This document shows, piece by piece, positions 7,621 to 16,218 of a stretch of DNA of 44,821 nucleotides; within the stretch, counting starts at the first letter, position 1, and each line of letters begins with the position of its first letter. The DNA comes from CALKZN01 sp964633815 (lineage in GTDB: Bacteria; Pseudomonadota; Gammaproteobacteria; Arenicellales; Arenicellaceae): NCBI GenBank assembly GCA_964633815.1, contig CAZWHW010000014.1:1-44821 (forward strand), written 5' to 3'. The notes below the pieces were generated by a model that was not told the DNA's origin, ran no database searches, and saw only the letters and a program-made list of their open reading frames with translations. A program made the translations under genes and the position numbers.

Positions 7621-8211
7621 TTAATCTTCAGATTGGAGCTTTAGCAAACATATTGCTAATAATAGGGTTGCAATAACACCTGCTGCGCCAGATGGTACGG
7701 CTTCCGTTCTGCCGAACATCATCACAAAAGTATTTGTGGCTATCGCGACAAAGCCTACAAATATAGTGAGCCTACCAAGCATTTTTGAACCAGATTGCGA
7801 AATAACTGAGCCAAACACTAAAGCAGCAATGCCTAATAGAATTTTAGCAGCGTTATAAACAAAGAAGGAGAGGGCGACAACCGCGCTTGCTGCTGGTGCA
7901 AAGGCTTCGGCAGCTCCTGCTGCTTGATGGAATGGGCCGAATTGTGTGAGCCCAATGCCAACTTGCACAATATTGAGAATTGCGCTCGCAAAAATGGCTG
8001 AGAAGCCTAATGTGTATTTTTTTGCCTGAACTAAGGCAGAACCTGCGAGAGCTGTGATCAGAACGAACATCAAACCTTCTAAACCCCAAATCCATCCACG
8101 AGGAAAACTGCTTCCACTGGCATAAAGCGCGGTATATAGAGCCTGAGTGATAACTGCTAAAAAAAGTAGTATTGAGATTGCTTTTAAGTTTTGTTTTTGT
8201 GTGAGCTCCAT
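7621..8211 (-). CDS. Unknown six-helix membrane protein
   Basis: A 196-residue, strongly hydrophobic protein with six predicted membrane helices (about residues 10-30, 42-60, 68-90, 108-130, 142-165, 172-192) and short, weakly charged loops rich in Ala and Gly. No catalytic or metal motif is visible and I do not recognise the family. It is codirectional with the AhpD-like gene 88 bases downstream, which hints at a shared role, perhaps in oxidative stress; that is inference from position only. Confidence 0.65.
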   Translation of the reverse strand: MELTQKQNLKAISILLFLAVITQALYTALYASGSSFPRGWIWGLEGLMFVLITALAGSALVQAKKYTLGFSAIFASAILNIVQVGIGLTQFGPFHQAAGAAEAFAPAASAVVALSFFVYNAAKILLGIAALVFGSVISQSGSKMLGRLTIFVGFVAIATNTFVMMFGRTEAVPSGAAGVIATLLLAICLLKLQSED

Positions 8212-8841
8212 GATTTAAGCCTCTGAATTGATGAAAATAGGATTAATTGTCTTAAGTTGAATTAGTTTAGAGCATACTAAAGATGAATGTGTAACAAAAT
8301 TTAGTTGGAAAAATTACATATTTGCCAAATGGACGTAGGTTGGTTGTCCAACATAAGTAATACGATACTCGAGATACGTTAAAGAATAATGCGGTTCACA
8401 ATATGGGAAAGCTTGTCTGAGAGGGTTAAAGGTTTATTCGGACGCCCAAAAGTATAAATATCTCATACCGTCAATATATTTAATTTAACATAATATATAT
8501 TATGCGAATATTAATATTGAAGCCCGCATGCATCTTTGTAACCATAAAAAGATAATTTACTTTAAGTATTAAGTTCATTTAAATCAGTAGTTTATTATCA
8601 TAATCTCTAAATCACATAAAATAAAAAAATATTATATGAAATCTTGAATGCAGACAATTTATAAAAATTTCTTATAAAAGAGAAATTAAGAGCTAAATGT
8701 AGGATTTAAAGAAAAATGCAGATCCTAAAGAAAAAATAGAGCTAGGGCGCTTAAATATGCTTAAGCCCTACTCTATAGCTTGAGATTTTTTATTTAGCTT
8801 ATTAAGAGATAAATAAGCTTATATAGAAAGTTATAGCGAAT
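8212..8841. other. 630-bp gene-free AT-rich spacer with clustered hairpins
   Basis: No credible coding frame on either strand. The last 170 bases hold three inverted repeats: a 6-bp TAGGAT/ATCCTA pair (about 8700-8726), the terminator hairpin at 8731-8774, and an 8-bp AGCTTATT/AATAAGCT hairpin (8796-8819). The remainder is plain AT-rich sequence. Confidence 0.6.
8731..8774 (-). terminator. Rho-independent terminator of the fab-tatD gene run
   Basis: On the minus strand, a bulged hairpin with arms AGAGTAGGGC and GCCCTA(G)CTCT (8738-8774) is followed at once by ATTTTTT (8737-8731). It lies 68 bases past the tatD stop, right where the long minus-strand gene run ends. Confidence 0.8.
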
Positions 8842-9621
8842 TTAGTTTTGGCGCTGTGCAGAATTAAACAGATCAAAGAAATTATTTGTGGTGGATTTCG
8901 CAAGACTCTCCAGGGTAATTCCTCTCAAATCAGCCACAAATTGGGCAGTATGATGCACCAAAGCCGGTTCATTTATTTTGCCACGATGAGGAACAGGTGC
9001 CAAATAAGGACTGTCAGTTTCAACCAAAATACGATCAATAGGGGCTTTTTTTGCCACTTCTTGAACGTTTGTGGCGCTTTTGAAGGTAACTATCCCCGAA
9101 AAAGAGATATAAAAACCTAAATCTAGCGCCTTTTCAGCTGTTTCCCAGTCTTCAGCAAAGCAATGCATCACTCCACGACACTCATCTGCGCCCTGTTCTT
9201 TAAGCATTTTCATGGTGTCTTCAGCAGCGTTTCGTGTATGAATAATGAGCGGTTTATCGACTGTTTTACCAACTTCAATATGATTAATGAAACGTTGGTG
9301 TTGCCAAGTCATATCTTCGTCTTCAACACGAAAATAATCTAAACCTGTTTCACCAATAGCGACAATATGCTCTTGCTGGCCTATTTCTATCAACTCATCA
9401 ACACTAGGTTCACGCCCTTCTCTTTCACAAGGATGCACGCCCACAGAAGCGAAAATGTGTTTATGTTGCTTTGCGAGAGCTTCGACTTGCGGGAAGTCTT
9501 CCATGTTGACCGAAACACACAGCATGTGATCAATCTTATTTTCCTTAGCGTTACTTAGAACTTCATCAATGCGCTCAGCTAGAGGTTCGAAGTTTATATG
9601 GCAATGAGAATCAACTAGCAT
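8842..9621 (-). CDS. tatD: TatD-family metal-dependent hydrolase (YcfH-like)
   Basis: A 259-residue TIM-barrel metallohydrolase of the TatD family, of which several members act as DNases. Metal ligands are visible: SHCHIN (H6 and H8), the glutamate of AIGETGLDYF, the histidines of PLIIHTRNA and VMHCFAED, and the aspartate of VETDSPYLAP. Length is typical. It ends the run pabC-mltG-tmk-holB-pilZ-tatD, the position where ycfH sits in many gammaproteobacteria; the YcfH subgroup is therefore more likely than E. coli TatD proper. A factor-independent terminator follows. Confidence 0.9.
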   Translation of the reverse strand: MLVDSHCHINFEPLAERIDEVLSNAKENKIDHMLCVSVNMEDFPQVEALAKQHKHIFASVGVHPCEREGREPSVDELIEIGQQEHIVAIGETGLDYFRVEDEDMTWQHQRFINHIEVGKTVDKPLIIHTRNAAEDTMKMLKEQGADECRGVMHCFAEDWETAEKALDLGFYISFSGIVTFKSATNVQEVAKKAPIDRILVETDSPYLAPVPHRGKINEPALVHHTAQFVADLRGITLESLAKSTTNNFFDLFNSAQRQN

Positions 9622-9666
9622 GGTAATTCGTTATTATTCAAATAATAAGACGATGCTTATGTATTG

Positions 9667-10017
9667 TTACATGGTTAATGTGTCGTATTTACTGTTGATC
9701 GAATTGCCTAAAATACGTTCTATTGTTGAAGAAACAAGTTTGGATTCGCTTTCAGAGAACTGTACTCCAAAGCCAGCTTTTTTTCCATTTTGTGCATTTT
9801 TAGGAGTTACCCAAACAACTTTGCCGGAAATATTGAATTTGTCTGGTTCACACCAAATATCTAGTATAAGGAATACTTCGTCACCTAGTTTTGCCTTGCT
9901 AGTTTTGCTGGTGACAAACATCCCACGACGTTTTAAATAAGGCATGTAAGCCATATATAAGGCTTGCTTATCAGGAATCTTTAAAGATATAACTGCAGGA
10001 CGATTATTTCTACTCAT
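9667..10017 (-). CDS. pilZ: PilZ-domain type IV pilus protein
   Basis: A 116-residue single PilZ domain protein. The segment YLKRRGMFVTSKTSKAKLGDEVFLIL followed by VVWVTPKNAQNG is typical of the original PilZ of type IV pilus biogenesis. The c-di-GMP signature RxxxR plus D/NxSxxG is not present, which matches the known non-binding PilZ subgroup. Position between holB and tatD is the classical one in Pseudomonas and Xanthomonas. It suggests that the organism makes type IV pili, although no other pilus gene lies in the window. Confidence 0.9.
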   Translation of the reverse strand: MSRNNRPAVISLKIPDKQALYMAYMPYLKRRGMFVTSKTSKAKLGDEVFLILDIWCEPDKFNISGKVVWVTPKNAQNGKKAGFGVQFSESESKLVSSTIERILGNSINSKYDTLTM

Positions 10018-10062
10018 GTTTCAATCCAGTGCGATTTTAAATCACATTAATATTGGCGATTA

Positions 10063-11166
10063 TCATACTAGATTAGCGTTATTTAATGCGAGTTTTTCTA
10101 AGCGAATTGCCATTTTCTCTAATAATAATTGCTGGTCAACAGGGCTGGAACTAAGTTTTTCAATGTTTTGCAATTCTTCAAGCATAGAAAACATGTGTTC
10201 TATAGGGATTGTTTTCGCGATTTTTTTGGTCCATTCTAGTTGAATTGGATAGAAGAATTCTGTGATATGGGTAGGCCAATTTCGAGTTTTTTCAAGAGAT
10301 TTAACTTTAAGTAAATCTTGAAAAAATTGATTTAAATGTTTGATTATTAATAAAGGTTTATGATTTTTCCACTCGTTGACAATTTCGATAGATGAAATTT
10401 TTTTAGCCCAAAGTTGATTAATGAAACTAAAAATCGTGCGTAAATTTTCAATCTCGTTTTGAACTGAAAGGCTTAATGCAGCCAAAGGCGCCCTGCTGGC
10501 CATCATCAAATAAGTTTCAGTGTGCTCATTCAAGCCTTGTTGATTAAGCCATTGCAATCCAATTTCTTTGTCAGGCGCGCGAAAGTGAAACTCAACGCAG
10601 CGACTTCTGATTGTGATTGGTAGACTTTCAATTTGATTAGCAATTAAAATAAATACAGTATTCTCAGGAGGCTCTTCAAGGGTTTTTAAAAGAGCGTTTG
10701 ATGCATTTACATTCATTTTGCCAGCATTTTTAATGATGATGACTTTTTTTTCTGCCAGATGAGGGTGTTGGGTAACCTGCTCAATTAAGCTTCTAATTTG
10801 TTGGACTGAAATAATTTTCTTGGCTTTAGTTGATCTTTTCTCAAAATAACGCTGTGCATAAATAGATAAAAGTATTTCTGGTGATAATTCCTTGTTCGGC
10901 GCTTTATTTTCTTCCAGATTAACTGTTTCAGCATAAGTTTCCGCCTCACTTTCAGCCATAATGACATGCAAATCCGGATGATTAGCTGAGTGAAACACAT
11001 TTTCAGCAGCTAATAACTCACTAGCATAGCGCAAAGCTGTATTTGTCTTGCCTAGGCCATTTTTACCAAAAAATAAAACTGAATTTGCAGGTTGCTCAGC
11101 TTGGCTGAGTTGTTTCCATAATCGTTCAGTCCATGGCAAAGAAACGTTGTATTTCAAAGCTTTCAT
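10063..11166 (-). CDS. holB: DNA polymerase III delta-prime subunit
   Basis: Clamp-loader subunit of the replicative polymerase. An AAA+ fold is seen: a Walker A-like GKNGLGKT (34-41), the Walker B-region VIIIKNAGKMN followed by NALLKTLEEPPENTVFIL, and the sensor-1/SRC segment LPITIRSRCVEF. The C-terminal third is a helical collar domain. Length 367 is slightly above the usual 320-340. The zinc module, normally four cysteines between the first helix and the HPDL motif, is missing here: LLAAENVFHSANHPDL has none. The gene starts in a four-base ATGA overlap with the end of tmk, so the two are translationally coupled. Confidence 0.9.
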   Translation of the reverse strand: MKALKYNVSLPWTERLWKQLSQAEQPANSVLFFGKNGLGKTNTALRYASELLAAENVFHSANHPDLHVIMAESEAETYAETVNLEENKAPNKELSPEILLSIYAQRYFEKRSTKAKKIISVQQIRSLIEQVTQHPHLAEKKVIIIKNAGKMNVNASNALLKTLEEPPENTVFILIANQIESLPITIRSRCVEFHFRAPDKEIGLQWLNQQGLNEHTETYLMMASRAPLAALSLSVQNEIENLRTIFSFINQLWAKKISSIEIVNEWKNHKPLLIIKHLNQFFQDLLKVKSLEKTRNWPTHITEFFYPIQLEWTKKIAKTIPIEHMFSMLEELQNIEKLSSSPVDQQLLLEKMAIRLEKLALNNANLV

Positions 11167-11789
11167 TTTATAAAGACAGTTAGTTCACTATTGATTTGCT
11201 GTTGAACTGATTCAATGCTTTTACTGGCATTAATGAGCTTAATTCGTTCCGGTTCGTCTTTAGCAAGCTGTAAGTACATGTCTCTAACACGTTGTTTAAA
11301 ATCAATTTTTTGTTTCTCGTAACGATCTTTCGCTTCATTTCTATTGTTGACTCTAGATTCTCCTGTAACTGTATCAACATCAAGTAGAAATGTGAGGTCC
11401 GGTTGACGGCCTTGTTGAACCATAGTGGCAATATCTTGAATGATTGATGAATTGATTCCATGACCTCCTCCCTGATAAGCAAATGAAGCATCTGTAAAGC
11501 GATCACAGACCACCCAAGCCCCTTGACTTAACGCCGGTTCGATCACGTTTGCTAAATGCTGGGCTCTGGCTGCAAACATTAGCAATAATTCGGACATTGG
11601 AGATATGTCCAGTTCACTGCGCGCAAGTAATATCTCGCGAACCGATTCACCTAGGGCGGTGCCGCCCGGCTCACGTGTTGTGATGTGTTTTATGTTTTTA
11701 TCTGCAAGTTCACTACAAATAAACTCTATATTCGTGGTTTTACCTGCACCATCTTGCCCTTCAATAGAGATAAATTTGCCTTCTTTCAT
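11163..11789 (-). CDS. tmk: Thymidylate kinase
   Basis: Phosphorylates dTMP to dTDP with ATP for DNA synthesis. P-loop EGQDGAGKTT (10-19), the TTREPGGT substrate motif and CDRFTDASFAYQGGG (DR[FY] motif) are all present, and the lid region follows near residues 140-155. The 208-residue length is standard. Seven bases separate it from mltG upstream; downstream it overlaps holB by four bases. Confidence 0.96.
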   Translation of the reverse strand: MKEGKFISIEGQDGAGKTTNIEFICSELADKNIKHITTREPGGTALGESVREILLARSELDISPMSELLLMFAARAQHLANVIEPALSQGAWVVCDRFTDASFAYQGGGHGINSSIIQDIATMVQQGRQPDLTFLLDVDTVTGESRVNNRNEAKDRYEKQKIDFKQRVRDMYLQLAKDEPERIKLINASKSIESVQQQINSELTVFIK

Positions 11790-11796
11790 ATCAAAT

Positions 11797-12804
11797 TTAT
11801 TTTCCTAGCTGATATTTGGCCACAGCTCTATTATGTTCTTTGAGAGTTTTTGAGAAATAATGGCTGCCATCGCCTTTACCGACAAAGAAAATTGCCTTCG
11901 TTTTTTGCGGATTTAATGCTGCAAGAATTGATGCTTTGCCCGGCATTGCAATTGGTGTTGGTGGCAAGCCATAGCGAGTATAGGTGTTATATGGTGTATC
12001 TGTTCGCAGATCTTTGCGTCTGATATTGCCGTCAAATTTATCTCCCATACCATAAATAACTGTTGGGTCAGTTTGCAATTTCATTCCAATTTTCAATCGA
12101 TTATAGAACACTCCTGAGATTGTTTCGCGCTCCGATTCTTTGCCTGTTTCTTTCTCAATAATAGACGCAAGGATCAATGCTTCATATGGAGAGCTTATAT
12201 ATTTTTGATGGGCGCTGTTTTGATGCGTTTGCCAAGCGCCTGATAGGTTTTCTTGTTGCTTATCGTAGCTTCTTTTCAAGATATCTAAATCCGAGTCTCC
12301 TTTTTGGAAGAAGTATGTTTCTGGAGCAAACAAACCTTCGGGGTGAGTTTCTGTTGCACCAATTTTTTTTAATATTTCTTGATCATTTAACGATTCAATA
12401 GTTTGCTTTAAACGATTGTCTTTAATTAAATGCTGCTTGAATTGCTTAAAGCTCCAGCCATCAATAAGAGTAATCTGATAATTAATCACATCACCCTGCT
12501 CAAGTTTTTCAATCAATTCTTGTTGAGAATAAGATTGGGATAAATCGAATTCCCCTGCTTTGATATTAATTTCAGGATATTTGATGCGCTGTAATAGCTT
12601 AAAATTTGTGGCGTTTGGGATAATTCCTTGACGTTCTAGCTCGTTCGCGACCCAGCTAAACCCTTTGCCCTTAGGAATTAAGAAGGTTTGTTGAATGGCT
12701 ACAGAGGGTTTTGACCATTGTGAATTGAGATAGAATGCACCGATAGCAACAGTGATCCACGTAAGAACAACTAGAATGTAGAATACCTGCATTGAACGTT
12801 TCAT
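11797..12804 (-). CDS. mltG: Endolytic murein transglycosylase
   Basis: An inner-membrane enzyme that cleaves nascent glycan strands and is thought to set their length. A short cytoplasmic N-terminus and one membrane helix (about 7-26) precede the LysM-like and YceG catalytic regions. The catalytic glutamate is E217 in ASIIEKETG, corresponding to E218 of the E. coli enzyme. The conserved GVFYNRLKIGMKLQTDPTVIYG block follows. 335 residues is normal. The start overlaps the pabC stop by four bases. Confidence 0.95.
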   Translation of the reverse strand: MKRSMQVFYILVVLTWITVAIGAFYLNSQWSKPSVAIQQTFLIPKGKGFSWVANELERQGIIPNATNFKLLQRIKYPEINIKAGEFDLSQSYSQQELIEKLEQGDVINYQITLIDGWSFKQFKQHLIKDNRLKQTIESLNDQEILKKIGATETHPEGLFAPETYFFQKGDSDLDILKRSYDKQQENLSGAWQTHQNSAHQKYISSPYEALILASIIEKETGKESERETISGVFYNRLKIGMKLQTDPTVIYGMGDKFDGNIRRKDLRTDTPYNTYTRYGLPPTPIAMPGKASILAALNPQKTKAIFFVGKGDGSHYFSKTLKEHNRAVAKYQLGK

Positions 12805-13643
12805 ACAGCAATTACCTGATCTTGAATTAGTGCATTATGAAGAGTTTGATGGCTTCGAACCGAATCGATTGTCTGTGAAAAAATTTGGCTCACTGGGATG
12901 ATGCCCATGATGCTATTACAGCACAAGACAGCGGTGATATTTTGCATGTTTGATAACAATTCAGTACGTTTGATTGTTTTTATTTTGCAAGAAATTCCTG
13001 AGCTTTCAAAGTGCTGAATTAAACGATCACGAACAATGCCTTTGATACCGCATTTAGATAGTTCAGGCGTTAGCCATTCTTGTCCAAATTGGATGAAAAT
13101 ATTGCCTTTGCTTACAGAAATGACATTATCTTCAGTATCGAACACTAATACATCATCAATATCATCTGTAATCGATTGCGCCGCAAGCACTTGTTCTAAA
13201 CGATTGCCGTGCTTAATACCTGCTAGATAAGGTTGATGTGCATAGCGAATATCGCTTTCACCTAGTTTCATACCTTTAGTATGGAAGTGTTTTGGAAGTT
13301 CTGGCCAATCATGAAAGGATAGTATAATTGTAGGGCTTGAATTTTTGCTGGGTTGGTAGCCGCGTGATTGCGCTCCTCTAGTGATGGTTATGCGAAGAAT
13401 TGCTTTGTCTTGAGGCTTACAATCTTCTATAGAACTTGATATTTGTTGTTCCAGTGAGTTTTGATCAACCTTAAAACCTAATACTTCTGACCCTTCTCTT
13501 AAGCGCTTGAGATGCGCATCAAGCATCAAGGCGTTTTGTTCGACCACTGCAACTGTTTCAAATAAGCTATCTCCATATAAAAGCCCACGATCAAGCGCAG
13601 AAACGGTATCCTGCACTTGACCATTGACGTAAGCCTTATTCAC
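12801..13643 (-). CDS. pabC: Aminodeoxychorismate lyase
   Basis: A fold-type IV PLP enzyme that converts 4-amino-4-deoxychorismate to p-aminobenzoate plus pyruvate in folate synthesis. The PLP lysine is K144 in GIKHGNRLEQ, with ALDRGLLYGDSLFET near the N-terminus and the SVSKGNIF segment later. The 280-residue length fits. Location between fabF and mltG is the standard gammaproteobacterial context and separates it from branched-chain aminotransferases, which share the fold. Nineteen bases follow fabF. Confidence 0.92.
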   Translation of the reverse strand: MNKAYVNGQVQDTVSALDRGLLYGDSLFETVAVVEQNALMLDAHLKRLREGSEVLGFKVDQNSLEQQISSSIEDCKPQDKAILRITITRGAQSRGYQPSKNSSPTIILSFHDWPELPKHFHTKGMKLGESDIRYAHQPYLAGIKHGNRLEQVLAAQSITDDIDDVLVFDTEDNVISVSKGNIFIQFGQEWLTPELSKCGIKGIVRDRLIQHFESSGISCKIKTIKRTELLSNMQNITAVLCCNSIMGIIPVSQIFSQTIDSVRSHQTLHNALIQDQVIAV

Positions 13644-13662
13644 AAATAATCAATAAAATTAG

Positions 13663-14904
13663 CTATGAATAGCGAGTGAATGCTAATGTTCCATTTGTGC
13701 CGCCAAAGCCAAAAGAATTGCTGAGCGCAGCATTAATTTTCATTTCTCGCGCGACATTTGGTACATAGTCTAAATCGCAACCTTCTGACGGATTGTGTAG
13801 ATTGATGGTTGGTGGCGCCACCTGATCTTTAATAGCCATGATCGTGTAAACAGCCTCAACTCCACCAGCAGCCCCTAATAAATGCCCAACCATAGATTTG
13901 GTTGAACTGACAGCTAATTTATTTGCGTGATCGCCAAAGGTCATTTTAACCCCTTCTGTTTCGGCCAAATCACCCAAAGGCGTCGATGTGCCATGTGCAT
14001 TAAGATAATCAACGTCTTCGACATTTAGGCTTGCATTACGCAAGGCTGAATCCATGCAACGTGAGCCACCTTCACCACCAGGGCTTGGAGATGTCATGTG
14101 ATATGCATCACCGCTCATACCAAATCCAGCTAACTCAGCATAAATTTCAGCACCACGTTTTTTTGCATGTTCTAGTTCTTCCAAAACCAATACAGCAGCA
14201 CCCTCACCCATCACAAAACCATCACGAGCTTCGTCCCAAGGGCAAGATGCTTCAAGTGGATCACAATCACGCCCTGATAATGCCTTGGCATTGCCAAAAC
14301 CAGCAATAGATGTTTCGGTGATGCCCGCTTCAGCGCCTCCCGCCAGCATGACATCCGCATCACCATATTCAATAATACGGCCTGCTTCGCCAATTGCGTG
14401 TGTCGCAGTCGTGCAAGCTGTTACCATTGATAAGTTTGGTCCTTTCAAACCTAGTTTGATTGATAGATTGCCAGAAATCATATTGATGATAGAGCTTGGC
14501 ACAAAAAATGGTGATACGCGACGCGAGCCTCGTTCATTGAATAAGATGGAAGTCTTTTGTATTGTTTCAATACCGCCAATACCAGATCCTATGTAAGCGC
14601 CTATATTGCAGGCGTTTTCTTCAGTTATTTCAAGACCTGAATCTTTAAAAGCATCGATACCAGCAGCCATGCCGATTTGAATGAAACGATCCATTTTGCG
14701 AGCCTCTTTAGTGCTCATATAATCTTCTACATTGAAATCATTGGCTTCGCCGGCAATATTGCAGGGAAAGCCATCGGTATTGAAGTATGTGATTTTATTA
14801 ATACCACTGATTCCTTCAGAAATATTATTCCAATTATCTTTTAGGCTATTACCAACGGGTGAAATAATGCCAATGCCAGTAATAACTACACGTCTTTTAC
14901 TCAT
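13663..14904 (-). CDS. fabF: Beta-ketoacyl-ACP synthase II
   Basis: Elongates acyl-ACP by decarboxylative condensation with malonyl-ACP. The Cys-His-His triad is intact: C164 in VTACTTATHA, H304 in NAHGTSTPLGD and H341 in KSMVGHLLGAAGG, one residue off E. coli FabF numbering. 413 residues is exactly typical. It lies downstream of acpP, but a strong hairpin terminator (15004-15035) stands between the two, so fabF expression may be lower than that of acpP or use its own promoter. Confidence 0.97.
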   Translation of the reverse strand: MSKRRVVITGIGIISPVGNSLKDNWNNISEGISGINKITYFNTDGFPCNIAGEANDFNVEDYMSTKEARKMDRFIQIGMAAGIDAFKDSGLEITEENACNIGAYIGSGIGGIETIQKTSILFNERGSRRVSPFFVPSSIINMISGNLSIKLGLKGPNLSMVTACTTATHAIGEAGRIIEYGDADVMLAGGAEAGITETSIAGFGNAKALSGRDCDPLEASCPWDEARDGFVMGEGAAVLVLEELEHAKKRGAEIYAELAGFGMSGDAYHMTSPSPGGEGGSRCMDSALRNASLNVEDVDYLNAHGTSTPLGDLAETEGVKMTFGDHANKLAVSSTKSMVGHLLGAAGGVEAVYTIMAIKDQVAPPTINLHNPSEGCDLDYVPNVAREMKINAALSNSFGFGGTNGTLAFTRYS

Positions 14905-15003
14905 TTTATTGGGTCTGTTGTTTAAAATTTAATATGGCATTTTGCCATATTTTTATCATCACCGAGATTTTATTTTTTCGTTCAAAAGATGAAGAAATTT
15001 TAT

Positions 15004-15035
15004 AAAAAAAGCCGCTGATTCAGCGGCTTTTTAAA
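15004..15035 (-). terminator. Rho-independent terminator between acpP and fabF
   Basis: GCCGCTGA/TCAGCGGC inverted repeat (15011-15027) flanked by A and T runs. On the minus strand it ends in seven T, and it could also act from the other side. It lies 38 bases past the acpP stop and would separate abundant acpP transcripts from fabF. Confidence 0.88.
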
Positions 15036-15072
15036 AACTCTCAGATAATGATATCTGATGACTTTCGCGAAT

Positions 15073-15306
15073 TTAAGAATTAGCGTTTACATAGTCAATT
15101 GCAGCTTGAACTGTTGCAATTTTCTCTGCTTCTTCATCAGGTATTTCAGTTTCGAATTCTTCTTCAAGAGCCATCACTAGCTCTACTGTGTCTAAAGAAT
15201 CCGCACCTAAATCATCAACAAATGATGCTGCATTAGTGACTTGATCTTCATTAACACCAAGTTGTTCAACAACAATACTCTTTACTCTTTCTTCAATACT
15301 GCTCAT
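15073..15306 (-). CDS. acpP: Acyl carrier protein
   Basis: A 77-residue acidic four-helix carrier. The phosphopantetheine attachment serine is S37 in LGADSLDTVEL, and the sequence IEERVKSIVVEQLGV is classic AcpP. It carries growing acyl chains for fabD, fabG and fabF around it and for plsX. A strong terminator follows 38 bases downstream, consistent with high separate expression. Confidence 0.98.
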   Translation of the reverse strand: MSSIEERVKSIVVEQLGVNEDQVTNAASFVDDLGADSLDTVELVMALEEEFETEIPDEEAEKIATVQAAIDYVNANS

Positions 15307-15443
15307 GGGTATATGTCCTCATTAGTAACGCTAAATAAGCAAAAATCAGTAAATTAATCTACCAAGGCGCGAATTATAGCTAAAAATCTTTTATAGAAAC
15401 AGATATTTTGATTTTATTTGTAAAATAATGCTTAGCTTAATAT

Positions 15444-16190
15444 CTAGGACATATACATGCCGCCATTGATGTGAAGAGTTGTGCCAGTAATATACGCTGC
15501 CCCTTGGGATGCTAAAAAGGCAACAGCTGCCGCAATTTCTTCTGGTTGACCCATACGGCCTGCAGGTATTGCTTGATTAATAGCTGCTTTTTGGTCATCC
15601 GTTAGCGCTTCGGTCATGTCAGTTGCAATAAATCCAGGAGCAACCGCATTTACTGTGATTCCTCGAGTTGCAATTTCCTGACCTAAAGATTTTGTAAAGC
15701 CAATCACACCTGCTTTCGATGCTGAATAGTTCGCTTGGCCAGCATTTCCTGATACTCCAACGACTGATGTAATGTTGATAATTCTGCCAAAGCGAGCTTT
15801 CGTCATGCCGCGCAAAACGGCTTTAGAGAGACGAAAAACGGATTTCAAATTGGTATCTATAATATCATCCCACTCTTCTTCTTTCATGCGTAGCATAATA
15901 TTGTCACGCGTTATGCCTGCATTATTAACAAGGATTGATGGAGCGCCAAATTCTGTTGTCAGTTCTTTTAGAACAGTATCTATATTTTCAGCATCAGTAA
16001 CATTTAGTTTTGCACCTCGACCTGAGATATTAGCTTCATGCATATATGCTGAAATAGCTTCAGCACCTTGGTCAGAAGTTGCTGTGCCAATAACAGTGGC
16101 TCCAGAGTTGCCCAAAGCTAACGCAATGGCTTTGCCTATGCCACGAGATGCGCCTGTAACAAGTGCTATATTTTCATTAAGATCAATCAT
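15444..16190 (-). CDS. fabG: 3-oxoacyl-ACP reductase
   Basis: An NADPH-dependent SDR that reduces 3-oxoacyl-ACP. The nucleotide motif TGASRGIGKAIA (12-23), NNAG (89-92) and the S142-Y155-K159 catalytic set (INITSVVGVSG, YSASKAG) are all present, together with the C-terminal ASYITG-type segment (AAYITGTTLHINGGMYM). Length 248 is standard. It sits between fabD (28 bases) and acpP. Confidence 0.97.
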   Translation of the reverse strand: MIDLNENIALVTGASRGIGKAIALALGNSGATVIGTATSDQGAEAISAYMHEANISGRGAKLNVTDAENIDTVLKELTTEFGAPSILVNNAGITRDNIMLRMKEEEWDDIIDTNLKSVFRLSKAVLRGMTKARFGRIINITSVVGVSGNAGQANYSASKAGVIGFTKSLGQEIATRGITVNAVAPGFIATDMTEALTDDQKAAINQAIPAGRMGQPEEIAAAVAFLASQGAAYITGTTLHINGGMYMS

Positions 16191-16218
16191 TTATAATCAC
16201 CTTTTAATGTTATTTAAA

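Noticed and set aside
8796..8819. 8-bp hairpin AGCTTATT/AATAAGCT as a second terminator
   Set aside because: No T-tract on either strand; the hairpin at 8731-8774 is the better terminator.
14031..14309. His/Gln-rich plus-strand frame in fabF
   Set aside because: Antisense shadow of a highly conserved gene; low-complexity look comes from codon complements.
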